Of a stretch of DNA of 64,000 nt, positions 19,703 through 30,478 are shown piece by piece. Source of the DNA: Shinisaurus crocodilurus (taxonomy: Eukaryota; Chordata; Lepidosauria; Squamata; Shinisauridae); NCBI GenBank assembly GCA_021292165.1, contig CM037880.1, forward strand, positions 135,596,564 through 135,660,563, in the 5' to 3' direction. Under the pieces are notes generated by a model. The model ran no database searches. It saw nothing but the letters and a program-made list of their open reading frames with translations, and was not told the origin of the DNA. Each line of letters starts with the position of its first letter. Within the stretch, counting starts at the first letter, position 1. Made by a program: the position numbers and the translations under genes.

Positions 19703-19862
19703 TTACATTTATTTATCGTCCATCTGGCCGGCAAACCGGCCACCTTGGGCGATGTACACAAGATAAAAACAGGATAAAATACATTTAAAACAGTATAAAA
19801 TTTTAAAATCTTAGCTCACCCCATATTCCCGCCTGAAAAGCCAAGTTTTTAATGACTAGTCG
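19702..19862 (-). repeat. L2 LINE 3' end
   Basis: The same tail as 15176-15350: gtccatctggccggcaaacc, ggccaccttgggcgatgtac, then cttagctcaccccatattcc cgcctg. Only the last ~160 bases are present. Confidence 0.85.
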
Positions 19863-20480
19863 AAATGATCTATCAACCCAAGGATACCTTCCAGCAAGCT
19901 GTACTCACACATGCTAAATAACTCTGGCAGTACTATGTCCACTCTAATTATAGGTTGCTGATACTTGAATGGATCATGTAACTGGATAGCGAGGAGGTAC
20001 AGCTAGTTTGGATAAATAGTGGTCTTGGATAAATGAGTCAGCTCTAGCAACCTTTTTTTAAATTCACAACCTCCCTTGTCAATATATCCTAACTATTTGG
20101 GACATTATATTTTTTTTTAATGTACCCTGAAAAACACAGAAAGCTAAAGAACATTCCTGCAAGAAACTTCACTAGAATTCACAGACATTTTAAAAAGAAA
20201 CTAGTCTGCTGGGAGCTGAACTATATTTAGTTTTCTAATGAAGAAAGCAGCTGTATTTTAATAAGCAAGGCAGTGTGTTACATGAAGAGTCTATGGCCAT
20301 GTTCACCATTCCTGATGTTTATGGGGCACTAGAGAAGTGAAGTCTTTGAGATTTTACAAGCTAAGGAAGCATGTCTTATTCGAAACTAGGCATTCCAGAT
20401 ACTTGCACACAGTTTAATGAGTAAATGGTTTCAGGCTTTTAGATCTAAACTTTGTCATAGTGAGCATTCATTGAAACAAA

Positions 20481-20517
<37 letters not shown>

Positions 20518-20873
20518 ATTGTTTCCCTTAACCAAGATGAGAAACCTGGACCTCTCTCAATGGAAGTCTACTTTACTGGAAGTCTACTTTTTGAATGGAC
20601 AGCTATCTAGTTTATATTACTACATCTCACAGTTCGATGAAAAATTAAAAATTCCCACTTGGCCTTTGGCCAAGTGGGAAGTACCTTTTTCTGTGGTCTG
20701 ATGATGATCATCTTAGATGATCTTTTGGGGGCAATAAATGCACAGTTGTTGCTGAGATACCACATTATTCCAATACTTAAAAGTGCATTATGTTGTTGTT
20801 GGGAAAATGTTATTCTGCCTTTGTTAGCATATCCACTGCTGTCATGAGTGCTTTGTGCACTGGTTACATGAAC
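19863..20873. other. No gene; one microsatellite and one hairpin
   Basis: AT-rich. Contains (CA)n at 20486-20512, a 15-base tandem duplication of ggaagtctacttt at 20570-20592, and the hairpin at 20652-20680. Confidence 0.5.
20652..20680. other. Perfect short hairpin
   Basis: ttcccacttggcc, loop ttt, ggccaagtgggaa: 13-bp perfect arms. It could be the relic of a foldback element. Confidence 0.8.
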
Positions 20874-20985
20874 TCTATTTATTTATTTATTTCATTTTTA
20901 TACCGCCCAATAGCTGAAGCTCTCTGGGCGGTTTACAACAATTAACAAGACAGTCCCTGCCCGCAGGTTTACAATCTAAAAAGAC
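20874..20985 (-). repeat. LINE 3' tail of L2 type
   Basis: On the minus strand it contains gtaaaccgcccagagagctt, cagctattgggcggtataaa and (ATAAA)n. A relative with the same ending lies at 24880-24980. Confidence 0.8.
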
Positions 20986-21040
20986 ACGACACACAAGGAA
21001 AAAAGAAGGGGGAGGGAAGAAGGGGGAATATTAATACTCC

Positions 21041-21220
21041 TGGCAGGGCTGGTGGAATGGCCCTGCGCTCCCTCTCATCTCCCTCCTTTCAGCCTGCTGG
21101 AATGGCTGGTGGCTGTGGTGGTAACAGTTATGGGGGGAGGAGCCTTCAGGAGGGCGGCCTTTCAGCAGGGCTGGTGGAATGGCCCTGCACTCCCTCTCAT
21201 CTCCCTCCTCTCAGCCTGCT
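21041..21220 (+). repeat. Imperfect tandem duplication, ~121-bp unit
   Basis: gcagggctggtggaatggcc ctgc followed by ctccctctcatctccctcct occurs at ~21043 and again at ~21164 with two or three changes. Confidence 0.85.
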
Positions 21221-21412
21221 AACTCTATTAGCATCATGGATCAATACCTATGACATCACTAGTGATGAGTGATATATAACTCCTTTCCCTGTGTCTGCAC
21301 CATGGTGTGATGGATTGGATCAAGCTGCTGCAGCCCCGATCCAGCAGCATCACCTCACATGTTGCAGGGGATAGTGTGCTGCCCTCCAATGGTTAGAGTG
21401 CAAAACGTAGAG

Positions 21413-21532
21413 CAGTGTTCTCCAACCTTGGGTCCCCGGATGTTTTTGGCCTACAACTCCCAGCATGCCCCAGGCAGCATGCTGGGAGTTGTAGGCCAAA
21501 AACATCCGGGGACCCAAGGTTGGAGAACACTG
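21413..21532. mobile_element. 120-bp palindromic hAT MITE, split from its right flank
   Basis: Arms of about 55 bp are near-perfect inverted copies, starting cagtgttctccaaccttggg and ending with its complement. The left flank is acgtagag (21405-21412). The matching right flank atgtagag is at 23379-23386, on the far side of the inserted 1.8-kb transposon, which shows that the MITE was there first. Confidence 0.92.
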
Positions 21533-21663
21533 ATGCAGAGGCGTAGCGTGGGGGGTGCAGGGGGGGCCGGCCGCACCGGGCGCAACATCTGGGGGGAGCG
21601 CGCTCGCACTCGCAGCTCTCTGCCCCTGCCTGGCTCACTCACTCTCTCTGCAGTGCTGGCTGT

Positions 21664-22369
21664 CCTGCCCTTAATGTAAAGTGCCAAGGGAAACGCGCAC
21701 ATTTAAAAAAAAAAAAAAATAGGGACTTCCAAGGGAAGACAACGGGGGCGGGGGGAGCCCTTATCACAACAGAATGTAACTTGTTTTCACGCCGCTCTGT
21801 ATAATAACAAGCAGGAGTCGTCCCCTTGGCTAGAATATGAACAGTTCAGGCTTGTGTTTGGTTATCGAAAAGGGACGGTAAGAAAGAGATGAAGTGTGTG
21901 TATGTGTATGAGTGTGCGCGCGCGTGCCCGCCCGTGTGTGTGTGTGTGTTGTAGGGAGCGCACACACACACACACACACAAACAAACACACACACCAGTT
22001 ACTGTCGGCAGGACAACCCAGTTTGCCCCTTTATCTCCGGGGCTCCCTGAAGCGTTGATGGAAGCGCTCTGACAGAAACAAAGCCCAAGGGCAGCCAGGC
22101 TCCTGTCAGCACCGCCGAGAGAGAGAGAGCGTCAGTCCGTCCAGAAGGGGGAAGCGAGCACCGCGGGTGGAGGAGGAGGAGGAGGAGGAGGAGGGGAGGG
22201 ACAAAGGGCGGGAGGCAACTTCGGCGCAGGTGACACCAAGTTCGGCTTCTACAGCCCTTGTGTGCGTTTCTGTATTACCTCAGACGTTTTTCTCCTTCCC
22301 GCCTCCTTCAAAAAAAAAAAACAAAAAAAAAAACAAGCAACAACCAAACCGAAAATCCGAGGCGCTAGA
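21664..22369 (+). promoter_or_regulatory. Captured upstream flank and 5' UTR of the HPGD fragment
   Basis: The sequence is GC-rich with CpGs from ~21990 to 22230, includes purine-rich (gga)n at 22171-22195 and ends in an A-rich stretch just before the ATG at 22370. Since it lies inside the transposon and directly 5' of the exon, it is most simply the exon's original promoter region. CA/TG repeats occupy ~21893-21995. No TATA box is evident near the start. Confidence 0.45.
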
Positions 22370-22462
22370 ATGCACCTGAAAGACAAAGTGGCTCTGGTAA
22401 CCGGGGCAGCGCAGGGCATAGGCAAAGCCTTCGTCCAAGTGCTGCTGGACAAGGGCTGCAAG
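22370..22462 (+). pseudogene. HPGD: HPGD exon 1 fragment (15-hydroxyprostaglandin dehydrogenase), transposed
   Basis: Thirty-one codons from ATG to AAG encode the N-terminus of a short-chain dehydrogenase: KVALVTGAAQGIGKAF, with the NAD-binding TGxxxGxG motif at residues 11-18. Length, start and the Lys at the end agree with exon 1 of vertebrate HPGD as I remember it; identity to the mammalian exon is around 70%. HPGD oxidises the 15-hydroxyl of prostaglandins in the cytosol using NAD+. At the expected exon end the sequence is AAG|CTAAGTG where a donor would be AAG|GTAAGTG, so the splice site is lost. The frame runs on into unrelated intron-like sequence. No exon 2 (the VALVDW segment) was seen downstream. 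The exon lies wholly inside the 1.8-kb transposon, so this is a captured fragment copied at the DNA level (intron start retained), not the native gene. Another SDR of the same subfamily is the only alternative. Confidence 0.85.
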
Positions 22463-22967
22463 CTAAGTGCGGGGAGGGGTCGCTGTCACCGGACCGAGGG
22501 TCGTCGCGGTTTCTTGCTCGCTCGCCTCCTCCCTCACCTGCGCCTGAGGGAGCTGACACAGAAGCCTTTCTCAGAGTATGCAGGATCAACCCGGCACCTC
22601 CTTTTTACTCACACTGCACCTACCTGGAAGCTACTGGTTTTCCTCTCCCTCCCCCCCCCCCGCATTTACTGTAAACTGCGCAGCTTTGTGTGTGTATGGG
22701 GGGGGGGGGAAGAGAGAGAATTATACCTGTTTCAAAGAATGGTGTCTTTGTGTGTGTAAACACACACACGTGCATATGAATGTGTGTATGCGCGCACACA
22801 GCATGGCTGTGCCTGTATTCATAAGTACTGTTGAAAATTATTCATATGTGTATGTATGAAAGCATCGTTGCAGTCTGTATGCATCTTTCTATAGTGTGAA
22901 ATGGGTCATGTATGTGTATGTGGGCATACCTGTATCTATAGAAACACCAGGATAGATAGACTTGCAG

Positions 22968-23047
22968 TGCAATCCTATACATGTCCCACTAAATTCAACA
23001 GGACTTACTTCCTGGGAAGTGGGCTTTTCCCCTTCTTACTGCAATCC
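22968..23047. repeat. Palindromic MITE fragment nested in the transposon
   Basis: tgcaatcctatacatgtccc ... ttcaacaggacttacttcct is the left half of the gcaatcctatrca...gtaagtccca family (compare 36948 and 62408). The right end is degraded (actgcaatcc at 23039). Confidence 0.5.
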
Positions 23048-23386
23048 AACCCCTGCTTACTGTGGACGACATATAATAGCATGGCCCATGCTAGGTTACT
23101 ACATTTGTAGATTTGTATTCATAGACCTGCTGAAAATGTGGAGAATGTGTAATGCATGTTCGCACTCAATAAAGTGTTTGAAAATAAACTTGTATTTAGA
23201 TGCATTTTACTTTAATTACATCAGTATTTTCATAACAAACAATACATGTGCTTAGGGGGTAAGGGTTTCTTTAACTAATCTAGTGGAAGAGACTCGAGTG
23301 CTAAAATCCACGGGTTAGGGGGCGCAAATTACTTGCCTTGCCCCGGGTGCTGACAACCCACGCTACGCCACTGCACTGATGTAGAG

Positions 23387-24404
23387 AGCAGAACTGACTG
23401 GCTTGCCATCCAGGATGGCTAAAGGCAGAAACAGCTGCAGAACATCCACCTCAAAGGCATGGAGACAAGGAGAAGCGGGTCCCTTTAAAATGTATTATAT
23501 TTAGTTCTTTGACAGTTAAGCACTCCTCCTCTCCAACACTGAGTACATTTATCCTGATTTTATTTTTGTTTTAAAGTGGCAAATAACTATGCTGTTGAAG
23601 CAAAGCTTCTTTCCCCATCCATTACATGATAAAGTACGGTATGTAATCTGCATTTTTCACCAGAAAAAAAGAACACTATTTATGCTTTCATTTAATCAAT
23701 ACAAAACAACAAGATATTATCTTACCATTACATACACCATAATAAAGTACATCTGTCTCTTTCTATAAAATCTGGGTCTCCATGTTTTTCAGAGGTAAAA
23801 GCCAATTCTCCATTCCCGGAATCTTTCGAACTGCAGTTTGTACATTATTTAAAAATGTCTATGCTTTTAAAAAATATTCTCAAGGCGTAACTACAGTGAT
23901 TGAGAATGCTACAAAGAAGCATTTACCATTTTCCCTGCTACCTGACTCTCAGCAGGTTTTCTTAGATATCCGTGAAGCTTTAAAGTGAAACAGATTTACC
24001 TGCTGACGCAGTCAAAAGCCGAAGTGCAACTATTACAAGTATGCCAACCTGCTATTTATTTAAGTTTTAAAAAATGTTTAAGAAGAAAGTGCAAAATTTG
24101 AGGAAAGAAGGTTCCTGAAGGCCAGAACAAGGCCATAGTTCTTTAAGCTGCTATGTTGGGATCCTCAGAGCAGCAATCATCAACAAACACAGCCAGAAAT
24201 AAAAGACGGCACTCACTCTTCCCCTCTGCACCCTCCAGTAAAATCCCATAAATGAAGCAGGGCAGTTGCACAACAAAAGCCTCACCTGGAAGCATCCCTG
24301 GAAAGCAACTTAAGGGCAAACGTAGTACATTGGCTATCATTTATTTATTTGTTGTATTTATGAATCGCCCATCTGGCCGGCTGGATCACCTAAAAAGATC
24401 CATC
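23387..24404. other. No recognisable feature
   Basis: AT-rich. A 68-codon frame at 23782-23988 has no recognisable domain. A short L2-like tail (cgcccatctggccgg) occurs at ~24338-24385. Confidence 0.4.
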
Positions 24405-24980
24405 TAGTTTTCAACAGTAGCACCAAACATATTTATCCCGAAATATGGAATGAGCTCCCTGACAAGGCCTGCCTGCCTCCAACATTGTTATTTTTTTCGA
24501 TGCCAGGGTAAGACCTTCTCTTCTCTCAGGCATTTGGCAGTGTGGCGTAGTGGTGAGAGTGTTGGACTGGGACTCGGGAGATCTGGGTTCTAGTCCCCGC
24601 ACCACCATGAAACTCACTGGGTGACTTTGGGTCAGTCACTGCCTCTCAGCCTAACCTACCTCACAGGGTTGTTGTGAGGATAAAATGGAGAGGAGGAGGA
24701 GGATTATGTAAGCTGCCTTGAGTTCCTTGCAGGAAAAAAGGCGGGGTATAAAATGTAATAAATAAATAAATAAATAAATATGATGAGGTTTTAATCAGGT
24801 CCTGGGTTTTTCTTATTGTTGATTATTTAACATATGTGTGTCTGTCTATGTGCTGTTTGTATGTTGTTGTTTTTTAATACAAAGAGTAATGTATTTTTAA
24901 TGGTTTTTAATCTTTGTAAACCTCCCAGAGAGCTTCGGTTATTGAGCGGTATAGAAATGTAATAAATGAAATAAATGAAA
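24405..24980 (+). repeat. L2 LINE 3' region with a nested SINE
   Basis: The left part reads atggaatgagctccctgaca and gccagggtaagaccttctct, the C-terminal L2 coding tail. The right part (24781-24980) has ttttaatcaggtcctgg, gtaaacctcccagagagctt and ggtatagaaatgtaataaat. The SINE at 24535-24781 interrupts it. Confidence 0.7.
24535..24781 (+). mobile_element. MIR-like CORE-SINE, copy 2 (full length)
   Basis: A-box-like tggcgtagtgg, B-box-like gggttctagtcc, CORE block, and tail with aaaggcggggtataaaatg and (AAATA)n. Inserted within an L2 fossil. Confidence 0.9.
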
Positions 24981-25078
24981 GGAAGAGTTGGGCCTTGAAG
25001 TTGCCCATCAGCAGGACCCGGACAAGCAAGGCACACAGGTCACCTGGTCACAAACATCCACACTATGATGAGATGTAC

Positions 25079-25797
25079 TGTTGCAAAAATATGCTCAGAA
25101 TTCTTTCCTGGAGGGACCAATGCTCAGCAAAAGAGAAGCAGCACACCAGAGTGAGTTGAACTTAGATTTATTCTGCGCAGAAGGACCAACTCCAGAGACT
25201 CACGCCACAATCAGGAGCTGATCAAAGGAACAAAGGACAGGCCCAGACTTTTATACACTTTACATGTGTTGGATCATTCATCCTAACCAATCAAATACAT
25301 TTGTTTGATCATTCCAACAAATCAAATACATTCGCTTGATCATTCCAGCCAATTGAATACATTTGTTTGATCATTCTCATTAAGCACTGTAAATCATCCC
25401 AATAAATCAGTCCTTAATCATAGTCATATCCTCCCTTCAGGTGGACTTGACAGTAGAGGCACTTCATCATCTTCTCCCTTCAGGTCGGCTTGCCAAGCCC
25501 ATGACCCCTGGGTTACATGAGGTAGGAGATATTCCCAAGAATTCGCTCATCTCAGCACCTCTTATCTGCTCGTTAGGCCTCATAGAGCTTCCAATTAGTG
25601 CATTAGTGAGCTAGCAGCAGAATAAACACATCTGGGGTGAAACTTCGGCTAAGGAAGGGGGGACATGGCATGGCACCAGGCATGCAATTCTACAAAAAGC
25701 AGAACAGTTTCAAGCTCCTTTGGTTAGAATAGCAAGGCTAATGGACAAGTTAGTTAGGCCGGGGGGGACGGGACGGGACAGAGAGACTTTTCTAACA
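25079..25797 (-). mobile_element. Solo LTR of an endogenous retrovirus-like element
   Basis: A 719-bp segment beginning TGTTGCAAAA and ending TTTTCTAACA on this strand, flanked by gtac on both sides (25075-25078 and 25798-25801): a 4-bp target duplication. In the minus sense it has a TATA box (tataaaagtctgggcc, ~25255) followed ~100 bases later by a polyadenylation signal (aataaatctaag, ~25172), in the right order for U3-R. The U3 holds three to four tandem copies of a ~35-bp unit with atttgtttgatcattcc (25263-25378). No internal retroviral sequence adjoins it, as expected after LTR-LTR recombination. Confidence 0.75.
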
Positions 25798-25801
25798 GTA
25801 C

Positions 25802-26436
25802 TGAATTTCTATTTAAATTATAATAATTATTTCTAATCTAATTTTATTTAACATATAAATTAGCATATGCAAAATCTTATGCAAATCGGTGTCTCTTTTT
25901 TGGCAATTCACAAGTGGCCACCCTATTTACAAGAAAAACCTTTGGCTGACTTGAAAAAATGATGACTGGTATCCTTTTGATCCCTTTATTTAAGCTTCTG
26001 TTTCTGGCTGCTTGATTTATATTTATAGCCAGACATACACAAGTGACAAATACCCTTTCAGTGCTGTTCCCTGTCTCTGGGATCTAGCATTAGTTCTTCT
26101 ATGCACTATGGAGACCAGAGGCCTATCTCACTTACTCACATCTGTTCCAAGGCTTGTAAATCCTATCGGCAGCACTGGCTCCCACTGGCCCAAGGATCTT
26201 AATGTCTGATTACCACCATGGTACTTGCATCTCCCTTCTCCTGCCAGTTGCGTGCCACACCCTGCTGGCTCTTCCTGCCTGTGCAGAGCACATTGCTTGA
26301 CAAAACATGTTACAGAGAGGGAGGCACACATCTCTATCACTCAAATGAGAAGATCAGATCTATTATATAGAATTTGCTGAACAAGCCTCTCTGTTTTATA
26401 GAAAACAACAACAAAGACTAACAACTTTAAAGACCA
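25802..26436. other. No recognisable feature
   Basis: AT-rich to mixed sequence with chance frames only. Confidence 0.4.
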
Positions 26437-27403
26437 TAGTCTCCAATTGCCCCCCAAATGCCAGGACCATCACGAAAACCCTTAAGCCATCACGGCTTCT
26501 CACTTTGTCATGCAGAGTCCCGAATTCCCCTGCCTCCCGCAGAATTCCCCTGCCTCCCACAACTGCGAGCTACTGAAAGGGGCCATGGGCAAAATTGCAG
26601 CTAGCTAAGCTTGCAGTTTTAGCTTAGCTGCAATTTTTCCCATGGCCCCTTTAAGAGTAGCTCTGCTGCTAAGCTGGGAGGGCCAGGGAAGGGTGTGTGT
26701 GTGTGTGTGCGCGCGCATGCACGCATGCACGTGTGCACACACACTCTACCTGCTGCCTCTGCTGCACGTTGCTGTGGGAAAGGGATTAGCTGGGTGAAAG
26801 CCTGGACCAAGGGAGAGGTGAATGAGGGAATTTATCACATGATTCCTATCTTTATATTGCCAAAGATTTTATTTCCTAACAGAGCTGACTCACTCTGTGC
26901 CTCTAACAGGTGAGTTTACAGTGTCAGAAGGAAATGCCAGAAACTTCCTATTCTCTCTGAAGCTCCATGTTTGGGGGTGAATGGGTGGGTGGGTGGGTAA
27001 GCTTCCTGACAATTTTAAAACAAAAGTGTGCCAATACTGACAATTTTAAAACAAAAAGAAAGAAATTGCCCTGCAAGCACTGACCCGCCCCATGAAAAAC
27101 ACCAGATATCAACCATTAAGGGTTTAAGTAAGGTAAAGAAAATATTACAAAAGCCACTTATAAAATATTATAAAATAATATATAATATAATAATGTAATA
27201 ATTATAATATATACGAGTTTGTGTGTTTCCTCTAATAACTTTTGCACTTGATCATGCCCTTTGGTTGCCTGGCCATACCCTTGGCCACCCCCTCATGTTG
27301 CCTGGCCACACCCTCTTGATCACAGCTTCATGTTGCTTAACCATATCTCTTACAAAATCACATGTGTACCCCTATTTTCATCTGTAAAATGTTGAGGGTA
27401 TGA
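26437..27403 (+). repeat. Interspersed repeat of unknown class, copy 1
   Basis: The first ~785 bases pair with 35696-36491 and the rest with 37784-37925. It includes a long hairpin at 26576-26655 (aaaggggccatgggcaaaat ... its complement), a TG/GC microsatellite at 26694-26745, and an AT-rich end (ataatgtaataattataata). No coding frame. Confidence 0.8.
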
Positions 27404-27475
27404 AAGACTAACAAATTTATTTTGGCATGAGCTTTTGTGAACTATAGCCCACCGCATCAGATGTACTGTGGCCTG
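27404..27475 (-). repeat. Short tail of an abundant amniote repeat
   Basis: Minus strand: gcggtgggctatagttcaca aaagctcatgccaaaataaa tttgttagtctttca. I recognise this pattern as a common LINE-like 3' end but do not name the family. Confidence 0.45.
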
Positions 27476-28068
27476 TGCTTTTGAATAAAGGACATGATGT
27501 AGTATTGTGGATAATAATATGCATGCAACATGGATCAATGACTCTGACCTGTTTTGCAAAAATTGCATATCCTCTTTTGTGGATAAGTATCTCATGCAGG
27601 TGATACAAGCATGTGGGAAGGCAGAACTATTTATAAAAATAAAATGTAACAGGTTTTACACAGCCATAGCAGAAGCTGGTACAGCTTGCAAAGTAATAAT
27701 AACTTAATATGACTAACTTCTGTTTACTATAACTTCCTTTCCTCAAAGAAGGTAATAGTTTGCAATAGCAATTATATTTACAGCTTTATCAAGTTACGGT
27801 ACCTATATTTTTAGAAAAATGGTTCAGGCGTGGGGCCTTTTGTTTGCTTTTACTTTTTTTATAACTAGGTATTTTAAAAAAACAACAACCAAGCACAGTC
27901 ATTAATTCCACGGTCTCTAAAGTGTTGTTCAAATGTCTTTTGTGAATACATCTCAGCAGAAAAGAATCATGTTTTATGTCAAGCTATAAAATCCTGCCTT
28001 AACTGTGTAACAAGAAATACAGTTTTCTACTTTTACAGGGTTTTTTATCTTCACATAAAAATAGTTAT
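27476..28068. other. No recognisable feature
   Basis: AT-rich sequence with no repeat or gene that I can support. Confidence 0.4.
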
Positions 28069-28202
28069 GGGTTGGATCCAGACTTAAGACGTGATGACAG
28101 TAGACCCATTGAAATCAATGGGACAAGTTAGTCATGACTAACTTAAGCTCCATTGATTTGAATGGGTCTACTCTATGTATGACTAATTCTGGATCCAGCC
28201 CA
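28069..28202. mobile_element. Palindromic element (gggttggatcc family)
   Basis: gggttggatccagacttaag ... tagacccattgaaatcaatg is mirrored by ctccattgatttgaatgggt ctac ... aattctggatccagccc. It is the better-preserved copy of the family at 19405-19531. Confidence 0.75.
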
Positions 28203-29991
28203 GTGACTTGGCTGCTTTCAGTACATGCTCTTGCTTTTTGTGCAAGCTTTTGATTGGTGGGATGTATGTCTGAAAGCGGTGGATCAACACTACTCCATAC
28301 CGTTTTTCTTCCCAATTACTCCAGGGATGAAGGAAGCAGCTATCACTGTTTCTTCCAACACACCACATGCAATGGAAGGAACTCTAATTAATCAAGAGCT
28401 CTGTGTGTTATGGTTGTTGCTTTTTTAAAAAAACCTACATTCATTACCTTAGATAGGCGGTGTTGGTGAAGTTCACAATTCATTACAAATGCCCTGCAAC
28501 CTATCTTAAAACCTGTAACTTATGAATAAGTAGAAATGATGAGAAGAAAGTATAAAATACAGTTTAAAATACATGTAAGGAAATCAAGGTGCCCACAAGT
28601 TAAATTATACACCCCCCAAATGATGGAACAGTAATATTTTGAATATAAGTGCCTTGGGAGAGGGACCCCCATTCTTTTCTTTCTTTCTTTTTTTGCTTAT
28701 GTTGCTATCTAAAGTGTTACTGATGGCAACAACAAGAACAAATACACCTGAAATTATTTTACGGAACCCAGAACTAGTAATATTTTTTTAAAAAACACCT
28801 AGGCATCAGAGCCCCAAGAATGAATTTCACAGAACTAGCTTTCTATCCTTAAAAGGGACCAATAAACAGTATGATCCTTCCCTACCTGAGAGGTGCTACT
28901 AACTATATGCAACAGTAGCACAGGCCCTGCTACATTTGTATGAAGGAGGGGCAGTTAGAAGGTGAATGAACCTTTTGCTCACAGCCTCCTCCCCCTTCGA
29001 GTTGTCTTTTTCCCTGCTGGAGCTTATTTCCAGTCTTAAAGCCCAAGTTGGAGAAAAAATGTCTGGAGGTAAAGCTGCAAGTGAAAAGTAGCAGGAGGGA
29101 AAGGGTTGAGCACTACCTCCTGCCCACTGCTTCAAATTGCTCCACCTTCAGCGCTTGCCTTATATGCATTTGGGGCAGTGACTCATACGCTAATTATACA
29201 TGGGTCTGGTGCCATCACATGTTGTTAGCCCCTAAGCGGCAACCTGCTGTCTGTTGAAAAGATCCTCAGACCTTCCTAGACTTTTGGTTGCCAGGGTAAC
29301 CCAATTCCTTCCTCTGCCTTGCTTTTGTGGTACTCACATAGCACATCTCAACTCTCTTCTGCCATTCCTCTCCCCCTATTTCAATTTCTTCCCTCTCAAT
29401 CTACATCAAGCATGACTGAAAATGTGCCAAGTAATTTAGTGCATTCCCCTTTCTCCTCTCTCTGCCCCAAGTCTAAAGACCTATGATGCCCCATCCTGCT
29501 ATTGTATTATGGCACCAGCACCTGGCATCCTTGGGCAGCTGCCAGGGACCCAACTCCCTGGCAGGGTCAACCAGAAATGCCTGCCCTAGGCCCTCCATTA
29601 ATTTTTTTCTGGTGCTCTGATCAGTACCAGGTGGCTGGGTCTAGCTGCCATTTTAATTTACATAAAATTACATTGGGGGTATTTTGGGGAATTAAAATGT
29701 CAACTAGATCCAGAAGCTCACTGCTGCTCGGAGCACCACTTCTCCCCATCAGGTAAACCCACCAAAGCCTACCAGTGGAGGAGCAGGGCACAACAGAGGG
29801 CACTTTGCCTAGGGCCTCTTCAGCCCTGGAGCCAGACTGCATAGGACATATATACTAAGCCCCTGCCTTTAAACTCAAGCATTCCCCCTCCCTTTCCTCT
29901 ATTTTCTATTAAGGGCAAAACTAAGGGATATTGGATTCCTTTATCCTTCTACCCAAGATATGTTTGTGTCTCGTGGGGATAGAGTGACATA
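28203..29991. other. No recognisable feature
   Basis: I see no repeat family or convincing exon. The frames at 28899-29135 and 29502-29842 look like chance. Confidence 0.4.
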
Positions 29992-30242
29992 CAGTAATAC
30001 CTTGGATTGCAAGTAACTTGGCTTGAGAGCGTTTTGCAAGACAAGCAAATTTTTAAATATTTATTTTAAAAAAATTGACTTGATATACAAGCGGCGTCTT
30101 GCAATACAAGTACTGTAGTACGGCTTAAATTAAAAAATCTCTGTACAAATTTTTTGGGGGGAATTTCATTTTGATATAAGAGTGTTTTGGATTACAAGCA
30201 TGTTTCCAGAACGAATTATGCTCTCAATCCAAGGCATGACTG
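29992..30242. mobile_element. Tc1/mariner-superfamily MITE, Tigger/pogo-like
   Basis: It begins cagtaataccttggattgca and ends caatccaaggcatgactg, inverted repeats of about 20 bp, flanked by TA on both sides (29990-29991 and 30243-30244). Its 251-bp interior repeats gatatacaagcggcgtcttg-like arms. No transposase. Confidence 0.75.
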
Positions 30243-30478
30243 TATAACATTGCCGGTTTGAGCATCTGCTCACCAAGCTTACAATGGAGGTTTTAGCCTA
30301 ATTTAAGTTGCATTCAAATTCAATAGTTTCTTGTATCATGGGTTTATGTAAACAAATCCAGATGAGATTATTAACTGTGACTTTAGAATAACTTTAGAAT
30401 AACAATCTGGGCATCACTAATCATATACCTGAACCATGGCAAATGTCATTTTATCTTGCTTTTCAGTTTGTCTAATCC
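30243..30478. other. No recognisable feature
   Basis: Short AT-rich flank. Confidence 0.4.

Larger units (their letters stand above)
21536..23373 (+). mobile_element. 1,838-bp Pack-type hAT transposon carrying an HPGD first exon
   Basis: The left end is cagaggcgtagcgtgggg, the right end cccacgctacgccactg, giving ~17-bp inverted repeats of hAT type (CAGwGGCGTAGC). The 8-bp duplication cactgatg at 21528-21535 and 23374-23381 is exact. The right 84 bases (23290-23373) are identical to the complement of 58123-58206, and the left ~128 bases match the complement of 59609-59735 with one substitution and one indel. Between 21664 and 23289 nothing matches that second copy. The interior holds A-runs, CA/TG microsatellites, a GC-rich stretch and the HPGD exon. 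There is no transposase frame. The interior reads as captured genomic DNA (5' flank, exon 1, start of intron 1). Confidence 0.9.

Noticed and set aside
22262..22759. 165-codon frame through the HPGD exon as a complete gene
   Set aside because: Only the 31 codons from 22370 match HPGD. The upstream part is an A-rich leader and the downstream part is intron-like, GC-rich then low complexity.
25263..25378. CRISPR-like array of ~35-bp units
   Set aside because: The units are diverged tandem repeats without unique spacers, inside an LTR of a vertebrate genome.
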